Shown here piece by piece: positions 25,679 through 35,240 of a stretch of DNA of 64,000 nucleotides (the stretch's first letter is position 1; each line of letters begins with the position of its first letter). The DNA lies in NCBI GenBank assembly GCA_034006985.1, contig JAVERT010000011.1:1-64000 (forward strand). The letters run 5' to 3'. This DNA comes from Gudongella sp034006985 (GTDB lineage Bacteria > Bacillota > Clostridia > Tissierellales > Tissierellaceae). The position numbers were made by a program, and so were the translations under genes. The notes under the pieces were generated by a model. The model was not told the DNA's origin, made no database searches, and was given only the letters and a program-made list of their open reading frames with translations.

Positions 25679-28600
25679 TTAATTCTCAACTCTATCACTG
25701 TTAGTTTTTATCGACTTAAAGTCATCTATTTTTTCTAGAAGACCTCTTAAAGAATTTATTATATCACCTTTTAAAGAAATAGTAATACTTGGATTATTCG
25801 TTAAATCATATTGAATACTTTCTCCATAGGTTTCTGATAGGGTTTGTATTAATTCAATGCCTATATAATCTATATTTTCATATTCTAATTTAACCCTATT
25901 GTCGATTTGTACTATGTTTTTAATATGGTTTCTACTTCCAAGTGACCTAATATATGAAATATTCATTAAGCTTTCAACTGGCTTTGGAAGGTCTCCATAT
26001 CTATCTATCAATTCATCTATAAGTTCTCTATAATCATCAATGGATTCAATTGTAGATATCCTCTTATATATTTCTATTTTTTGTTCTTCATCTTCTATAT
26101 AATTATTAGTAATATATCCATCAACTTTGATATCAATTGATGTATCAAGTTTTTCTACTACTTCTTCGCCCTTTAGTCTTTGAATTGCTTGTCCGAGGTA
26201 TTTTACATATAAGTCATAGCCTATCGTTTCAATATTACCATGCTGTTGAACACCTAGCAAATTTCCTGCTCCTCTTATCTCTAAGTCTCGCATAGCAATC
26301 TTAAATCCAGATCCGAATTCCGTGAATTCTTTTATTGCCCTAAGCCTTTTCTCTGCAACTTCAGATAATACTTTGTCTCTTTGATATATGAAATAAGCAA
26401 ATGCTATCCTGTTTGACCGTCCTACTCTCCCTCTTAGTTGATAGAGTTGCGAAAGACCCATTTTGTCTGCATCATGTACAAAAATTGTATTTACATTTTG
26501 AATATCTAAACCTGTTTCAATAATAGTTGTACAAACTAATACATCGGTTTTTTTATCCATAAAATCTATCATAACTTTTTCAAGTGTTCTTTCAGACATC
26601 TGACCATGACCAACTTCAAAGCTAGCTTCAGGTACAAGTTGTGCAAGTTCTGCTGAGACTTTATCTATTGTTTCAACTCTATTATATACATAGTAAATCT
26701 GTCCACCTCTAGATATTTCTCTTAGTATTGCATCTCTAATCATCGCCTTGTTATACTCTGTTACATAGGTTTGAATAGGATATCTTTCCTCAGGTGGTTC
26801 TTCAATTACAGACATATCTCTAATCCCTACAAGTGACATATGAAGTGTTCTAGGAATTGGTGTTGCTGTTAAGGTCAATACATCTACATTCTCTTTGATT
26901 TTCTTTAAAGCTTCTTTATGTTTAACTCCAAATCTTTGTTCTTCATCTATAACAAGGAGTCCCAAGTCTTTAAATAAAACATCTTTAGATAAGAGTCTAT
27001 GTGTTCCAACTACTATGTCTACAAGCCCTTTTCTAATCATTTCTACACTAGCTTTTATATCGGCACTAGATTTAAATCTACTTAAAATAGCTATTTTCAT
27101 TGGATACTTTTCAAATCTCTCAATTAAGGTATTGTAGTGTTGCTGGGCTAGTATTGTCGTTGGAACAAGTATGGCAACTTGTTTGCTATCCATCACTGCT
27201 TTAAAAGCGGCTCTTAAGGCAACTTCTGTCTTCCCATAACCTACATCTCCACATAGAAGTCTATCCATCGGTTTATTCTTTTCCATATCTCTTTTTATTT
27301 CTTCAATTGAATTGATCTGACCACTGGTTTCTTCATATGGAAACATCTCTTCAAATTCTTGTTGCCATGGAAAATCTTCTGAAAATTGGTATCCAGTTAC
27401 TTTCTCTCTTTTAGCATATAATTCTAATAAGTCCATAGCCATTTCTTCAATTGCTTTTTTAGTTTTAGTCTTTGTTCTAGACCATTCATTGCTATTTAAT
27501 CGATTGATCTTTGGTTTTACACTATCTGAACCAATATATTTTTGAATCATACTCATTTGTTCAATAGGTAAATACAATCTATCTTTAGCTTTGTATTGTA
27601 TCAAAAGATAATCCTTAGTAATACCTTGGATTTTTAATTTTTCAATTCCTTGATATTGACCAATCCCATAATCTTCATGGACTACATAATCTCCTTCATT
27701 TAAATCTCCAAAAGTTAAGTTGTTTTTTTCTTTTTTTGACCTATCTCGTTTTCTCTTTGACTTTGTTTTCCCTGAGCCAAATATTTCTTTATCACTAATT
27801 ACTGCAAATTTTATTTCTTCATATTCAAATCCTGCGTTAATTGCCCCTATTGTGATATATATTTGTCCTGTCTTTATAGATTTTTCTCTAGTTTCATGAA
27901 ATTCAGAGTGAATTCCTAATTTTTTTAATAAATCTTCTAATTTTTTTCCCCTATCAACCGTAGCTGCAAGTATAACAAGTTTATATCCTTTATAAAGATA
28001 TCTATCCAAATCTTCCTTTAACATATCAAGTTTTCCATGATATAAGGGCATAGTCCTCATATGAAATTGGTTTATTGACTTTGGAGGAAAATCATTGTCT
28101 TGCTTTAAAAAAGCAGCATTTGTAATTACTTGTTTCTCTTTAAAGATTTCTGCTAATTTATCATATGTAAACTTAATTTCAATATGAGAATTTAAAACTT
28201 CACCGATTTCTAGTAAATCAGTCATTCTTTCGACAAACAAGCTATGAGTTTCTTCATAGTTTTCCCTAAGTCTTCTAGGCTCATCTAATAAAACTAGAGA
28301 ATCCTCTCCAAAGTATTCTAGAATAGAACTTAATAAATTTGAGTTTATATAAGGTGTAACTATATCCAAGTTTTCAAGAGTTTCTCCTGCCCTTAGAACT
28401 TCAATATATTTTTCGAACTTTTCAAGTTTTTCTTTTTGCTCTATACTGAAGGCTGGTTTTTTGTAGGCTTTCTTAAATTCTTTCTCTAATTTATCTGCTA
28501 CTACTTTTTTTTCATCTTCAGGAATTATTAATTCTTTTGTAGGATGAATTATAATAGAGTCCGTAGTATCAAGCGATCTTTGATCTCTATAGTCAAAAAA

Positions 28601-29218
28601 TCTTATTGAGTCTACTTGCATATCAAAAAATTCAATACGCACTGGAAACTCATAAAAAGGTGGAAATACATCTACTATTCCACCTCTTAAAGAAAATTGA
28701 CCAGTCTGCTCTACAAGGCTTACTCTTTCATATCCGGAGTCTACTAGTATTCTAAGAACTTTATCTAATTCTATCTCATCTCCAACTTCTAAGCTTAATG
28801 TATTATCCAAAAACACATTTCTAGATAGAATTTTATCTAACAATGCTCCCAAGGAGGTTACTACTATCTTAGTCCTTTTTAATTCTAAGCTAGACAGCAC
28901 TCTTAGTCTTTGGTGAGTTCTTTCTGAGCTAAATGCATCTACATCGTATAATATTAACTCTTTCTGTGGAAATAAACTCACTTCTATATCATCGTATATA
29001 TTCTTTAAATCCTCATATATCTCTTTGCTTCTTTTTTCATTGTAAGTAACTAAGAGTATCTGCTTATCAGTCTCTTTATTTAGACTCATTATAAAATGAC
29101 CCATATTCTCTTCTAAAATTCCATGCAAAGCTATCGGCGATACCTTGTTCTTAATATCATCAATTAGCTTTTTATAGGATTTAAGACTTGAAAGTGGGTC
29201 TAGTAGAAAGTCTTTCAT
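25679..29218 (-). CDS. mfd: Transcription-repair coupling factor
   Basis: Removes RNA polymerase stalled at DNA lesions and recruits UvrA. The 1179-residue protein has the UvrB-like N-terminal module (to about 350), the RNA-polymerase-interacting domain containing GDYVVHEDYGIGQYQGIE, and an SF2 translocase with GDVGYGKTEVA and the DEEQ box. The RGRVGRSNRIAFAYF motif VI region and a C-terminal TRCF domain follow. The ATG at 29218 is chosen because TTGGAGGAAATC precedes it; an in-frame start four codons upstream overlaps that site. Confidence 0.97.
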   Translation of the reverse strand: MKDFLLDPLSSLKSYKKLIDDIKNKVSPIALHGILEENMGHFIMSLNKETDKQILLVTYNEKRSKEIYEDLKNIYDDIEVSLFPQKELILYDVDAFSSERTHQRLRVLSSLELKRTKIVVTSLGALLDKILSRNVFLDNTLSLEVGDEIELDKVLRILVDSGYERVSLVEQTGQFSLRGGIVDVFPPFYEFPVRIEFFDMQVDSIRFFDYRDQRSLDTTDSIIIHPTKELIIPEDEKKVVADKLEKEFKKAYKKPAFSIEQKEKLEKFEKYIEVLRAGETLENLDIVTPYINSNLLSSILEYFGEDSLVLLDEPRRLRENYEETHSLFVERMTDLLEIGEVLNSHIEIKFTYDKLAEIFKEKQVITNAAFLKQDNDFPPKSINQFHMRTMPLYHGKLDMLKEDLDRYLYKGYKLVILAATVDRGKKLEDLLKKLGIHSEFHETREKSIKTGQIYITIGAINAGFEYEEIKFAVISDKEIFGSGKTKSKRKRDRSKKEKNNLTFGDLNEGDYVVHEDYGIGQYQGIEKLKIQGITKDYLLIQYKAKDRLYLPIEQMSMIQKYIGSDSVKPKINRLNSNEWSRTKTKTKKAIEEMAMDLLELYAKREKVTGYQFSEDFPWQQEFEEMFPYEETSGQINSIEEIKRDMEKNKPMDRLLCGDVGYGKTEVALRAAFKAVMDSKQVAILVPTTILAQQHYNTLIERFEKYPMKIAILSRFKSSADIKASVEMIRKGLVDIVVGTHRLLSKDVLFKDLGLLVIDEEQRFGVKHKEALKKIKENVDVLTLTATPIPRTLHMSLVGIRDMSVIEEPPEERYPIQTYVTEYNKAMIRDAILREISRGGQIYYVYNRVETIDKVSAELAQLVPEASFEVGHGQMSERTLEKVMIDFMDKKTDVLVCTTIIETGLDIQNVNTIFVHDADKMGLSQLYQLRGRVGRSNRIAFAYFIYQRDKVLSEVAEKRLRAIKEFTEFGSGFKIAMRDLEIRGAGNLLGVQQHGNIETIGYDLYVKYLGQAIQRLKGEEVVEKLDTSIDIKVDGYITNNYIEDEEQKIEIYKRISTIESIDDYRELIDELIDRYGDLPKPVESLMNISYIRSLGSRNHIKNIVQIDNRVKLEYENIDYIGIELIQTLSETYGESIQYDLTNNPSITISLKGDIINSLRGLLEKIDDFKSIKTNSDRVEN

Positions 29219-29237
29219 GATTTCCTCCAATACTTTA

Positions 29238-29258
29238 AGCCCAGGTTAATCCTGGGCT
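29238..29258 (-). other. Hairpin at the pth stop codon, pth-mfd junction
   Basis: AGCCCAGG (29238-29245) pairs with CCTGGGCT (29251-29258) around a TTAAT loop that contains the pth stop codon. On the minus strand only TTAAAG follows, so it is at best a weak terminator; it may instead protect or attenuate the pth-mfd transcript. Confidence 0.6.
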
Positions 29259-29824
29259 GGGGTCTTTATATTAAATTTATTCATTGCACTGTCAATGCCA
29301 TTTGATATAAGTTCATCGATTGCATCAGCAGCATTTAAAATAGCTTTATCAATAATTTGTCTTTCTGATTTTGAAAACTTACTTAATACAAAATCTGCAA
29401 GATCATAATTTTCTGGTTTTCGACCTATCCCAATTTTCACCCTTGGAAATTGATCTGTTCCTGTTTGTAATAAAATAGACTTTAATCCATTGTGTGTTCC
29501 CGCACTACCTTTTTTCTTAATTTTAATTGTTCCAAATTCTATATCTATATCATCTACTACTACAATTAACTCTTCTGGCTTTAACTTGTAAAAATCCATT
29601 ACTGGTCTGATTGATTCTCCACTTAGGTTCATATATGTCGATGGTTTTATTAGAACAATTTTTTCTCCTGCCCATATTCCTTCGCCTACCAAACCTTTAA
29701 ATTTAATTTTATTAAGCTTTATACCAAATTTATTAGCCAAAACATCTACTACATCAAAACCTACATTGTGCCTAGTAGATGAATACTTTGTGCCTGGATT
29801 TCCTAGCCCTGCTACAACAATCAC
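29246..29824 (-). CDS. pth: Peptidyl-tRNA hydrolase
   Basis: Frees tRNA from prematurely released peptidyl-tRNA. At 192 residues it has the standard start GLGNPGTKYSSTRHNVGF with catalytic His19 and substrate-gripping Asn9. The VVDDIDIEFGTIK segment carries the conserved Asp, and GSAGTHNGLKSI completes the family pattern. It lies between prs and mfd, the usual Firmicutes order glmU-prs-pth-mfd (ctc is absent here). Confidence 0.97.
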   Translation of the reverse strand: MIVVAGLGNPGTKYSSTRHNVGFDVVDVLANKFGIKLNKIKFKGLVGEGIWAGEKIVLIKPSTYMNLSGESIRPVMDFYKLKPEELIVVVDDIDIEFGTIKIKKKGSAGTHNGLKSILLQTGTDQFPRVKIGIGRKPENYDLADFVLSKFSKSERQIIDKAILNAADAIDELISNGIDSAMNKFNIKTPAQD

Positions 29825-29850
29825 ATTACCAACTCCTTAATCCGGCGTGA

Positions 29851-30798
29851 TTATTCAAATATAATACTCACAGACTGATTATTATTAATTCTCTTTACTG
29901 CTTCTGCTAGTATTGGCGCTACGCTTACTACTTCGATTTTATCTATTTTAGCCATATCAGATAGTGGTATTGTATCTGTAATTACAAATTTCTCTAGTTC
30001 CGAATTGTGAATTCTATCAAGTGCAGGACCTGAAAGAACTCCATGAGTTGCGCAACCATAGATTTTTTTTGCTCCAAAGCTTTTTAAAACACTAGCAGCT
30101 TTAACGATTGTTCCTGCTGTGTCTATAATATCATCTACTAAGATGACATCCTTCCCTTCTATTTCTCCAATTACATTCATAACTTCAGATACATTTGCCT
30201 TTGGTCTTCGCTTTTCAATAATCGCGATTGGCAAGTCTAATATATTAGCAAATGTTCTAGCTCTTGTTACTCCTCCTAGATCAGGTGATACGATAACTGT
30301 ATCCTCGCCAACTATATGTTTAAAATGCTCTGCTAGGATAGGTATTGCAGTTAGATGGTCTACTGGGATATCAAAATAGCCTTGAATTTGCCCAGCATGA
30401 AGGTCCATACCAACTACTCTGTCTGCACCAGCTATAGTTATAAGATTAGCTATAAGCTTTGCAGTTATAGGATCTCTTGCCTTGGTTTTTCTATCTTGTC
30501 TTGCATATCCATAATATGGAATAACAGCATTAATTCTACCTGCAGATGCTCTTTTTAGAGCATCTATAAGTATTAATAGCTCCATTATATTATCATTTAC
30601 AGGGGTATTTGTAGGTTGAATAATAAAAACATCACAACCTCTTACGGTTTCACTGATATTTACACTTATTTCTCCATCGCTAAACTGAGTTACCTCACAT
30701 TTCCCCATTTCTATATTTAGTTCCTGACAAATTTTCTTTACCAAGTCTCTGTTGGCATTACCGGTAAAAACCTTAATTTTACCCAAACACAGGTTCAT
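29851..30798 (-). CDS. prs: Ribose-phosphate pyrophosphokinase
   Basis: Makes PRPP from ribose 5-phosphate and ATP for nucleotide, His and Trp synthesis. It has 315 residues. The flexible-loop segment YYGYARQDRKTKARDPITAKL and the VVSPDLGGVTRA motif are present, and the PRPP loop VILVDDIIDTAGT follows. The regulatory-site residues around SDGEISVNI fit class I enzymes. It follows glmU by 16 bases, so PRPP and UDP-GlcNAc enzymes are co-transcribed. Confidence 0.97.
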   Translation of the reverse strand: MNLCLGKIKVFTGNANRDLVKKICQELNIEMGKCEVTQFSDGEISVNISETVRGCDVFIIQPTNTPVNDNIMELLILIDALKRASAGRINAVIPYYGYARQDRKTKARDPITAKLIANLITIAGADRVVGMDLHAGQIQGYFDIPVDHLTAIPILAEHFKHIVGEDTVIVSPDLGGVTRARTFANILDLPIAIIEKRRPKANVSEVMNVIGEIEGKDVILVDDIIDTAGTIVKAASVLKSFGAKKIYGCATHGVLSGPALDRIHNSELEKFVITDTIPLSDMAKIDKIEVVSVAPILAEAVKRINNNQSVSIIFE

Positions 30799-30814
30799 AT
30801 CAACATCCTCCTAA

Positions 30815-32200
30815 TTATTTATCTTTTTTAAAACCTTTTCTTTCTACCCATCCAGGTATATTTACTTGCTGGGCTCTCTCTATCGAGAGGTCTCCTTCTC
30901 CTACATCTTTTGTTATGGTTGATCCAGCTGCAATATAACCCCACTTTGCAACTTCTACTGGGGCAACTATATTTGAGTTGCTCCCCACAAAAGCATTATC
31001 ACCTACAAGAGATCTAGATTTTGTTTTGCCATTGTAGTTTACAAATATTACTCCACAGCCTATATTGACTGATTCTCCAATATCTGCATCTCCTATATAG
31101 GCAAGATGCCCAGCTTTGGTATTATCTTTTATTGTAGATTTTTTCACTTCAACAAAATTACCTATTTTTACATTATTCCCTAATTTTGCAAGTGGTCTTA
31201 GGTGCGCAAAAGGTCCTATATGACAATTATTGCCGACGAAACTCGATTCTATCAATGAAGCTTCGATTTCTACATTGTCTTCTATAATACTATCTACTAT
31301 TCTAGAATTAGACCTTATAATACAATCTTCTCCTATTACGGTATTCTTTTCAAGGTAAACATTTGGATAAATAATAGTATCTTTTCCTATTTTAACCGAA
31401 GATTCAATATAAGTCGATGCAGAATTTATGAAACTAACTCCATTTTCCATATGCTCTTTATTTATGCTATTTCTCATAATTGATTCTGCCTGTGCTAGCT
31501 GTTCTCTTGAATTAATGCCATGCAATTGAGATGGATCATCAACATTCAAAGCTTTTATATTATATCCTTCTTTGCTCAACACTTCAATTACATCAGTCAA
31601 ATAAAATTCATTTTGTAAGTTTTTATTTGTTATTTTTTCTAATCCACGTTTTAATTCTCTACCTTTGAAACAATAAAAACCTGAGTTTATTTCTTTTATG
31701 GCTCTTTCTTCTTCAGTTGCATCTTTTTGTTCTACAATCTTTTCTATTTCTCCTGTATCTTTTTTTACAATTCTACCATAACCACTAGGATCTTCTAATT
31801 TAGTAGTAAGTACAGTTGCATGGTTTTTTTCATCTTTGTGAAATTTGATTAACTCTTTGATAGTGCTAGGTTTTATAAGAGGCGTATCACCGCAGAGTAT
31901 TACGACATCATCATCGTCACTAATATAATTTACCGCCTGCATCACTGCAAAACCGGTTCCATATGGAGCTCCATCATGAATTGGCTGTTCCGCGAAAACG
32001 ATTCCTTCTCCTTTAACACAATCTACAACATCTTCTTTTCCATGTCCTATAATAACTACATTTTTATCAACACCTGCTAATATAGCGGCATCCAGAACAT
32101 GCGAAATCAAAGGTTTTCCACATATACTATGAATAACCTTTGGTTTTTTAGATTTCATCCTAGTACCTTCTCCGGCTGCTAGTACAATGCCTATATTCAT
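30815..32200 (-). CDS. glmU: Bifunctional UDP-N-acetylglucosamine pyrophosphorylase / glucosamine-1-phosphate acetyltransferase
   Basis: Makes UDP-GlcNAc for cell wall synthesis. In 461 residues the N-terminal uridyltransferase begins VLAAGEGTRMKSKKPKV and contains PYGTGFAV and CGDTPLI. From about residue 250 a left-handed beta-helix of hexapeptide repeats forms the acetyltransferase, with RPLAKLGNNVKIGNFVEVKK and the conserved YNGKTK region. It follows spoVG, as in Bacillus, but after a strong terminator and about 200 intergenic bases. Confidence 0.97.
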   Translation of the reverse strand: MNIGIVLAAGEGTRMKSKKPKVIHSICGKPLISHVLDAAILAGVDKNVVIIGHGKEDVVDCVKGEGIVFAEQPIHDGAPYGTGFAVMQAVNYISDDDDVVILCGDTPLIKPSTIKELIKFHKDEKNHATVLTTKLEDPSGYGRIVKKDTGEIEKIVEQKDATEEERAIKEINSGFYCFKGRELKRGLEKITNKNLQNEFYLTDVIEVLSKEGYNIKALNVDDPSQLHGINSREQLAQAESIMRNSINKEHMENGVSFINSASTYIESSVKIGKDTIIYPNVYLEKNTVIGEDCIIRSNSRIVDSIIEDNVEIEASLIESSFVGNNCHIGPFAHLRPLAKLGNNVKIGNFVEVKKSTIKDNTKAGHLAYIGDADIGESVNIGCGVIFVNYNGKTKSRSLVGDNAFVGSNSNIVAPVEVAKWGYIAAGSTITKDVGEGDLSIERAQQVNIPGWVERKGFKKDK

Positions 32201-32279
32201 AAATTACACCTCTTCTTTTATAACAAATTGGAAGGTTCTATTATTTTTATTCATACAAAAACTTTCCGTTTTGAATTTT

Positions 32280-32318
32280 AAAGAAAGTCCCATTTTAATG
32301 TTTTTGGAGGCTTTCTTT
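32280..32318 (-). other. Inverted repeat in the glmU leader region
   Basis: AAAGAAAG (32280-32287) pairs with CTTTCTTT (32311-32318); GGAGG and CCC near the loop could extend the stem on the minus strand. It lies about 80 bases upstream of the glmU start. It may be a leader structure or protein-binding site; I could not assign it. Confidence 0.4.
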
Positions 32319-32404
32319 ATTTCCTCTCTATTATTTTAACTCATTTATCATATATTTACACCCTAAATTAACAAATTTATGAAAATTAAATAACAATAAA
32401 CGTA

Positions 32405-32428
32405 AAAAAAGCCCCAAAAGGCTTTTTT
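32405..32428 (-). terminator. Terminator at the spoVG stop codon
   Basis: AAAAAAGCC (32405-32413) pairs with GGCTTTTTT (32420-32428) around a CCAAAA loop, and the minus strand ends in a T run. The upstream arm overlaps the spoVG stop. Confidence 0.85.
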
Positions 32429-32690
32429 ACTCTGCTGTTAATGCTTTTTTATACTCTTCAAAAACAGCTTCTTGAATCTTTTGCCTAGTGGTGGCATTGA
32501 TTGGGTGAGCAATGTCCCTAAATTCCCCATCTGCCATTTTTCTACTTGGCATTGCAATAAACAATCCGTTCTGGCCTTCTATTACTTTGATGTCGTGAAC
32601 CACAAACTCTTCATCAAAAGTAACTGAAACTATTGCTTTCATCTTGCCCTCTTCTGTTACCTTCCTTACCCTTACATCTGTGATATTCAT
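32427..32690 (-). CDS. spoVG: SpoVG septation/regulatory protein
   Basis: Small site-specific DNA/RNA-binding regulator of 87 residues, linked to asymmetric septation and to virulence or capsule control in Firmicutes. It has the family N-terminus MNITDVRVRKV and the highly conserved stretch with FIAMPSRKMADGEFRDIAHP. The ATG at 32690 follows GGTGGCGAG; the longer open frame upstream contains the promoter and is not translated. A sigma-H type promoter precedes it, as in Bacillus. Confidence 0.96.
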   Translation of the reverse strand: MNITDVRVRKVTEEGKMKAIVSVTFDEEFVVHDIKVIEGQNGLFIAMPSRKMADGEFRDIAHPINATTRQKIQEAVFEEYKKALTAE

Positions 32691-32736
32691 AGTCTCGCCA
32701 CCCTCTCTTATGATTAAATTGCTTCTACTACTACTT

Positions 32737-32761
32737 ATTCTACATTTATACCCAAATTCCT
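32737..32761 (-). promoter_or_regulatory. Sigma-H promoter of spoVG
   Basis: The minus strand has AGGAATT (32755-32761), 14 bases, then GAAT (32737-32740) within GTAGAATAA. This fits the sigma-H consensus (AGGAWWT and RNNGAAT), and as I remember it the spacing equals that of the B. subtilis spoVG promoter. Confidence 0.8.
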
Positions 32762-32813
32762 TTTTTTTTTTCATAAAGTTTCAAAATATTTAAACTATTT
32801 TATAATGTACATA

Positions 32814-32848
32814 AAAAAACTAAGAATCCAGGTGAATTGGATTCTTAG
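32814..32848 (-). terminator. Terminator of the phoU-phoP-phoR unit
   Basis: CTAAGAATCCA (32820-32830) pairs with TGGATTCTTAG (32838-32848), followed on the minus strand by seven T. The upstream arm overlaps the histidine kinase stop codon. Confidence 0.88.
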
Positions 32849-34545
32849 CCTTCTATTATTTTTATTGTAATTTCTGTTCCTGTATTGATTTCACTCCTTA
32901 ATTCAATCATTCCACCATGGTTTTCCACTATATGTTTGACTATGGAAAGCCCTAGGCCTGTACTTTGATTCTTTTTTGTTCTGCTTTTATCGACAGTATA
33001 AAATCTTTCAAAAATTCTATTTTGTTCGGAAGGAGGAATACCTATCCCTGTATCTACTACTTTAATAATCGCCCACCCATCCTGATTTGTAATAGATAAA
33101 TCAACCTTTCCACCAGACGGAGTATATTTAATCCCATTATCCAAAAGATTATAAATCAATTCCTCAATCATGTTCTTATTTCCATTTATATAAGTAGCTT
33201 TACCATTTATATTTAAATCAATATTTTTTTCTTCTGCGATAAAACTTAAATTATTTACAATGCTTTCCCCGATACTATAAAGGTCAATAATGTTAAAATC
33301 TGTATTGAATTCTTCCTCTTCTATCTTAGATAGCTTAATTATAGAATCAATAAGATTTAATAATCTAGACCCTTCTGTTCTAATAGTTGAAGCGAAGCTT
33401 TTTATGTCAGCATCTTTTGCCATTCCACTTTCTATCATTTCAGCATATCCATTAATTGATGTTAATGGAGTTTTTAACTCATGCGAAACATTTGCAGAAA
33501 ATTCTCTACGCATAAGATCAAGTTTGTGTTTCTTAGTAAAATCTACAACTAGTATAACTAAACCTACTAAACTGGTATCACTTAAAACAGGATTAATATA
33601 TATATTTAAATACTTTTCTCCGCGATTTAAGATTAATTCTTCTCTGGAATTATTAGCTATTGATTTTTCCAAAGCCTTATATAATTTCATACTTCTAGAT
33701 AGTGTTATAAAATCATTTCCATAATAGGATACCTTATCATTTCCTTGGAATAGTTTGATACCACTATCATTTGCAGATAATATTTTTTTATCCTTATCAA
33801 TTAATATAAGACCTTCTTCCATACTAGAAGTTATTACATCCATTAGAGCAGCTTTTTCCTCTAAAGTCTTAATATTAAACCTTATTTGTTCATTTTGTTT
33901 TTCTACTTTTTTTACAAATGGCATAATCTCATCATAAATAACAACTTCATCTAATTCTTTATTATCAACAAATCTTTCCAAATTCTTAACTACATTTTCT
34001 ACTGGTTCTATAATTTTTTTTGTAAGTATTGACGATGTGAGAAAAGATAATAATAATATTAAGAGTACAATTAAAAATATAATAGGCAATATATTTTTAA
34101 ATTGGGAAATTATATTAGCACTTTGACGAGATATCCTAAGTATAGAATTGTTTGAAAGCATGACCGCATAATAATAAGTATTCTTATCTAGAGTAGCAGA
34201 ATTTCTGATTGCTTCTCCTTCCCCATATTGCAATGCATCCTTTACTTCTGCCCTATCTAGATGATTTTCCATAGTTTGAGAATCTGCCATATTGTCAAAT
34301 GATACTTGTCCATCTAAATCTATTATTGTGATCCTAATATTTGGGTCTATATTTTTCTTTAAAGAATCCAATGTGGTAATATCTAAAGGATCTAATATAT
34401 CTACCATTATATTTCCATAATCTTTTAGTGCCTTTATTTCGTTTTTAACATGGAAATTATAAAATGTAAAAAGTAGAAATACTGTAACTACAATGGCAAC
34501 TAAGGAAGACAAAATAGCTATATTAAAGTATATTTTTCTTTTCAT
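32845..34545 (-). CDS. phoR: PhoR-like sensor histidine kinase
   Basis: Membrane sensor kinase of 566 residues. Membrane helices lie at about 8-28 and 150-170, enclosing an extracytoplasmic domain. They are followed by a HAMP-like linker, a PAS domain (about 235-335), and the HisKA domain with phospho-accepting His355 in VSHELKTPL. The ATPase domain has NLLDNGIKYTP and DTGIGIPPSEQ boxes. It overlaps the regulator gene by four bases (ATGA), indicating translational coupling. Phosphate sensing is inferred from the adjacent phoU and from PhoR-like architecture. Confidence 0.88.
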   Translation of the reverse strand: MKRKIYFNIAILSSLVAIVVTVFLLFTFYNFHVKNEIKALKDYGNIMVDILDPLDITTLDSLKKNIDPNIRITIIDLDGQVSFDNMADSQTMENHLDRAEVKDALQYGEGEAIRNSATLDKNTYYYAVMLSNNSILRISRQSANIISQFKNILPIIFLIVLLILLLSFLTSSILTKKIIEPVENVVKNLERFVDNKELDEVVIYDEIMPFVKKVEKQNEQIRFNIKTLEEKAALMDVITSSMEEGLILIDKDKKILSANDSGIKLFQGNDKVSYYGNDFITLSRSMKLYKALEKSIANNSREELILNRGEKYLNIYINPVLSDTSLVGLVILVVDFTKKHKLDLMRREFSANVSHELKTPLTSINGYAEMIESGMAKDADIKSFASTIRTEGSRLLNLIDSIIKLSKIEEEEFNTDFNIIDLYSIGESIVNNLSFIAEEKNIDLNINGKATYINGNKNMIEELIYNLLDNGIKYTPSGGKVDLSITNQDGWAIIKVVDTGIGIPPSEQNRIFERFYTVDKSRTKKNQSTGLGLSIVKHIVENHGGMIELRSEINTGTEITIKIIEG

Positions 34546-35222
34546 GAAATATTACCTACCTTATATCCCACATTCCTTATAGTTTGTATGAGATTTCCCT
34601 TTTCGCCTATCTTTTGTCTTAGGGTTGCAATATGAACATCCACAGTTCTAGTTTCACCTTCAAAATCAAAACCCCACAGTTGGTTCATAAGTGTTTCTCT
34701 TGTCAGAACTATATCTTGATTTTTCAATAAAAAATAGAGTAGCTCAAATTCTTTATATGCCAATTTAACAATTTTACCATCTACAGTTACTATTCTTTTT
34801 TCATAATCGATGGATATTCCATTTAATGAAAAACTATTTAATGAAGAAGGTGTATTAGTCCTTCTTAAAACAGCTTTGACCCTAGAGATTAGTTCCATAA
34901 CTCCAAAAGGCTTTGAAATATAATCATCTGCACCCATATCAAGCCCTTTTACTCTATCAAATTCAGTAGTCTTTGCAGTAATCATTATTACTGGAATGTC
35001 CTTAAGAATAGTATTACTCTTAAGCTGCTCTAGGATTTTTAATCCATCTGTCCCCGGCATCATAATATCTAAAAGAATTAAGTCTGGGATAATACTATCA
35101 GCCTTAGAAAGAAACTCATCGCCATTTTCAAATCCTTCTGCTTTAAATCCACTATTTTCCAAAGCATAAACTATCAGCTGTCTAATACTATCATCATCTT
35201 CAACGCAACATATCTTAAGCAT
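34542..35222 (-). CDS. phoP: PhoB/PhoP-like response regulator
   Basis: Two-component regulator of 226 residues. The receiver domain (1-115) has the acidic pair near VEDDD (7-11), phospho-accepting Asp52 in LLDIMMPG and the KPFG switch lysine. The C-terminal winged-helix DNA-binding domain (about 130-224) includes WGFDFEGETRTVDVHI. It is 18 bases downstream of phoU and overlaps the kinase gene. It should control phosphate-starvation genes, although none of the classical pst genes in this window is intact. Confidence 0.9.
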   Translation of the reverse strand: MLKICCVEDDDSIRQLIVYALENSGFKAEGFENGDEFLSKADSIIPDLILLDIMMPGTDGLKILEQLKSNTILKDIPVIMITAKTTEFDRVKGLDMGADDYISKPFGVMELISRVKAVLRRTNTPSSLNSFSLNGISIDYEKRIVTVDGKIVKLAYKEFELLYFLLKNQDIVLTRETLMNQLWGFDFEGETRTVDVHIATLRQKIGEKGNLIQTIRNVGYKVGNIS

Positions 35223-35240
35223 ATAACCACTCCAATTTTA

